A stretch of DNA of 64,000 nucleotides from Taxawa tesnikishii (nom. ined.) (Eukaryota > Ascomycota > Dothideomycetes > Dothideales). This document shows, piece after piece, positions 60,746-64,000 of the stretch; positions within the stretch are counted from its first letter, which is position 1; each line of letters begins with the position of its first letter. The stretch spans positions 930,001-994,000 of the forward strand of contig JAPDRO010000008.1 in assembly GCA_030247885.1 (NCBI GenBank), written 5' to 3'. Below the pieces are notes generated by a model, which saw only the letters and a list, made by a program, of their open reading frames with translations, searched no databases and was not told the origin of the DNA. Position numbers and translations under genes: made by a program.

Positions 60746-61419
60746 CGACAACCGCGCGAAGTGACTTGGTGATGTACGGGATGGTAAGGCCGTTGGAGTG
60801 GGCTTCATGGTGGTGTTGCGTCAAGGGGGTTCTTGGCTGATTTCGGGCACCCTCGCATTCTACATATCTACGTTCCCCTATGCTCCGTAGCGATACCCAG
60901 CAGACTGGTTTCAGAGTTGTCCATGAAAGCCTCTTCAGTCCTGCAGATTCCCTTGTCCTCGATCTATGCTTGGTTAAATAGGTGATGAGAAGTTGTTCAC
61001 ACTGGTTGGGTCGGTGTTGTTGCAGCATCGTTGGGCTGGCGATTTGATTTCGCGCTTCGCGCCCCACGTCTAGCAAAGCACATCCTCTGAGCATGATCAA
61101 CCCAGTGGCCTGCAGTTGTCTACCTACACGCGATGTGCACGCATTCCGAAAGGATGAACATGCGTTGGAGCTGGAGGTCACGTGACTGGGTTAATCTGTG
61201 CAAACACAGCGCGCGGTCACCTGACCCCGGGGACAGCCGCAAATGGTGAGCGCAGCCGTCCTGTGACATTGGGTGGTATGCGACGCGTTGTGAGAGAACA
61301 AGCAAGAAACTGTCCTGCTTTGCGCCAGCACGTCGCCCATCTGTGTCCAGACACCCATATATTCACCCTCCTCTTGCGATTCCGACGAGATACACCTTGC
61401 GACGTTCGCAGTTGCCGAG
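60746..61419. other. Intergenic region upstream of RSC4
   Basis: About 0.67 kb holding the kinase 3' region and the RSC4 promoter. No other gene is seen. Confidence 0.45.
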
Positions 61420-63947
61420 ATGGAGCGTGGAAGGAAGCGCAAAGCCGCAGCTGAGCTGGGCGACGACGGCGGCGCGTCAAAGCGCCAGAGACTTCCCGTA
61501 AGTCTTCGCACGCGTGTTCATGGCTTGAGACGTCGCGGAGGGTGCTCCTAGTCGGCGTGGTGGGGTGGGATGAGGGAGAGACTGTGAAAGGCCCTGCGAC
61601 GACGCCAGATGTTTGGAGCACCGTCATCCGCAGATCCAAGCATTGCCCCGACAGAACGCCAAAACGCGAACAACACTGCTGCAACACGCGCTGACATGTC
61701 CCTTTCATGTGAAACAGGATGCCAACGAGACTCCACAAACCGTCAACCAGATCGGCCTCCAGCTGGTCGAGCAGATGAAGAATGGGAAGGACAAGAGGTA
61801 TACCAACCAGCCATTACCCTGCGCATGCAGACAACCTCCGTTCAAGAGTTTACTGACCAGCGACATAGTGGCCGCAGCATATCTCAACTCTTCCTCACCC
61901 TTCCTGACAAGGTACTTCGCCCTTTGGACAACATAGCAATGACTCCATGCTAATCGCATTCCGCAACAGCGCGAGCTTCCGGATTACCATCAAGTCATAA
62001 AGCTGCCCATAGCCATTGACACAATAGAGGTATGCCATGCTGCCTTTCTGAAAGGTATCCCTTGGATTGATGAGGACCCTGCTCACCAGCAACATTGCAG
62101 AACAAACTCCGCCGCTATGAGTACCCTACCCTTACGACCGTCGAAAGCGATGTCAAGCGCATGATCGCCAACGCTAAGCTGTACAACGATGAGAAGTCAG
62201 AGGTTTATGGCGATGCAGAGCGCATGAGGAAACTGCTGTCGAACTTCATGCTCAAACACAATCCAGCCTATAGAGACCCGGAATATGTCGCTTTCCCAAC
62301 ACCCATCCCCGATGATGGCGGTGCAGATGGTCTCAGCAGTGCTACCCCGCTCCAAGAACCAGAGAAGCTAGCGAGAAGCCGAAGACAACCATAAAACTGA
62401 CCGCCAGAACTCCGCGGGAACGGACAACACCTATCGATGCACGTGTAGTGACAACAGACGGTCCAAGTGCAAATGGGGGTGCAGATTATACCGGCAAGAC
62501 ATTCCAGCAGGCGCAGGAGCACTTGATCGAGGATTTGATTGACTACACCGATGACGAGTGAGTAGAGAGGGTCGATGTATAGGCTTGCGAACTGCACTGA
62601 CAGTATACACAGAGGGCTGCAGATATTCTCTCCCTTCGTCAACATGCCACCACGGGAGCTCACTGATTATTACAGGCTCATCAAGAGACCGATCTCCCTT
62701 AACTACGTCAAGAAGAGAACGAGGGGCCAGCATGGTCGGGGTGCGGCAACCATGATGACTGACTACAAGAACTGGGACGCCTTCGAGGAGGATGTGTCAT
62801 ACATCTGGCGAAACGCTCGCGAGTACAATGAGGATGGTAGTGACATGTTCAACCTCGCTGGCGAGTTCGAAGTAGGTACACGCTCCGTGTTTTTCCAACC
62901 CCTGAAGCTGACCGAGATTTAGGAACATTTCAAGAGGCGGCTCGCACAGATCAAAGAACAAGTCGAAGAGCCGCAAATGCCCAAGATAAAGCTCAACGCG
63001 CCTAGGCCGAAGCCGGTGTTACACCTGGGTGGTCCGAAGGCGTCTCCAACTCCTGTTGCAAGTTCTGGTGTTACTGTAGACAACGAAGCACTTGCGAGAC
63101 AGAAACGATTGGTACAAGCCGGCGTGAACGGACAGCAGACCCCCAACCCCAGCGGCCTAGCAGCAACCTTGCCCCTTCACGGTCCGGGTCTCAAGTTCCT
63201 ACACTGGCAGTAAATGACAAGCCACCAAGCCGCAAAGCGACTTCCTCACCCGTGGCCGCAGCAGAGCCTGTCAAGACGGAGAAGTCAGTAGCTCCCTCAC
63301 CAGGCCCGTCCAATGTTCGTCCACCAAGCGCTGCGCCAGAGTTGAAACCGACTCCAGCAGCGATGATGCCGCCACCATCAACCGTACGACCACCGAGCGG
63401 CAGTCCGCACCCTGCTCAGCCAATGCCTGTTGCCACTGCTGCTGCGGTACCACCTCCTGCCACAACCAGCCATGCGTCTCTCCACCCCAGCGTACCTCCG
63501 ACGTTCCTCGACTACTTCAGCCGCACAAAACCCGTGGCCGATGCTCTTCTACCAACCCTTACGATCATGACGCATCCTCAACTGACGATCCTCAAACCGT
63601 TCCGGCTCGACATACCAGCCTCACCGGCATACACACAGCAGTCCTGCACCATAAATCTCCCATCCACGCACTACTACCTCCAAATCTTACCTCAGGTCTC
63701 GCCGCAGCTTTCGTCTGGCAGACAATACAAGCTCTTTGTGACGGTCAACGGCGTGCGGCTCATGCCATCGGCAGCCAGGGAAATGGTGAATGGCGATCTG
63801 AATCCAACAGGGAGGAAGCAGGTCTATGAGGCAGCGCTCAACTCCGGTGTCAACAGGATCGAAGTCGAGGTTGTGGCTGTCTCTGGCAGGGCAGGTCCGC
63901 TCGAGGTCGAGAAGTTGAGCATATTCGCAAACTTGATGAGAGCGTGA
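61420..63947 (+). CDS. RSC4: RSC chromatin-remodelling subunit Rsc4, tandem bromodomains
   Basis: Subunit of the RSC nucleosome remodeller that reads acetylated histone tails. It starts MERGRKRKAAAE. Bromodomain 1 includes SISQLFLTLPDKRELPDYHQ, VIKLPIAIDTIENKLRR and MIANAKLYNDEKSEVYGDAE. Bromodomain 2 includes FSPFVNMPPRELTDYYRLIK, RPISLNYVKKR and EEDVSYIWRNAREYNEDGSD. A Pro-rich linker leads to a C-terminal domain (INLPSTHYYLQILPQVSPQL; YKLFVTVNGVRL). Introns: 61498-61717, 61798-61868, 61912-61969, 62030-62100, 62558-62612 and 62872-62922. Two frame changes of the one-missing-base kind occur, probably in C runs at 62345-62348 and 63140-63144. Corrected length is about 667 residues. Tandem bromodomains without a BAH domain favour Rsc4 over Rsc1/2. 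Confidence 0.9.
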
Positions 63948-64000
63948 CAGTCGCATTGGTTGAGCTGATATTCTAAGACACCAGTTGAAAGTGGCGTTTT

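Overview
The window is nuclear DNA of a filamentous ascomycete, most likely a Dothideomycete. Introns are short (mostly 46-120 bp) with GTRNGT donors and CTAAC/CTGAC-like branch sites. Zn2Cys6 regulators are present, as are gene families typical of Pezizomycotina. There is no bacterial-style operon, CRISPR array, rRNA gene or recognisable transposon. About 25 genes were worked out exon by exon.

Left third (1-25 kb): a partial F-box/2EXR-like gene at the edge and about 4 kb without genes. Then come L-rhamnonate dehydratase (LRA3), a divergent Zn2Cys6 regulator and an aldo-keto reductase, which may be a small sugar-catabolism neighbourhood. Next are the ER translocon gene SEC63, a small basic protein, a SURP-domain protein, ribosomal protein eL18, ADE2, an intron-bearing tRNA-Ala(AGC) and a metallo-beta-lactamase-fold hydrolase.

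Middle (26-47 kb): an Artemis/SNM1-type DNA-repair nuclease, an acidic trafficking-type protein with internal repeats, nucleoporin NSP1, and a second Zn2Cys6 regulator transcribed away from an MFS sugar/inositol transporter. A decayed monocarboxylate-type transporter, TAF9 and the WD40 ribosome-biogenesis factor PWP1 follow.

Right (47-64 kb): the spliceosomal ATPase PRP16, head to head with PWP1. Then a minus-strand locus encoding a HeLo-type domain, a pseudokinase and a trypsin-fold serine protease, probably as one fused protein. This is the most unusual system in the window. UBE2W-type E2, a small membrane protein, a CaM kinase and the tandem-bromodomain RSC4 complete the window.

A striking property of the sequence itself: many conserved genes change frame once or twice within exons. 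Nearly every break is repaired by assuming one missing base, usually in a run of 4-5 identical bases (runs in LRA3, SEC63, ADE2, NSP1, MFS, RSC4). This looks like systematic homopolymer under-calling in the assembly rather than gene death, so naive gene models here will be truncated or given false introns.
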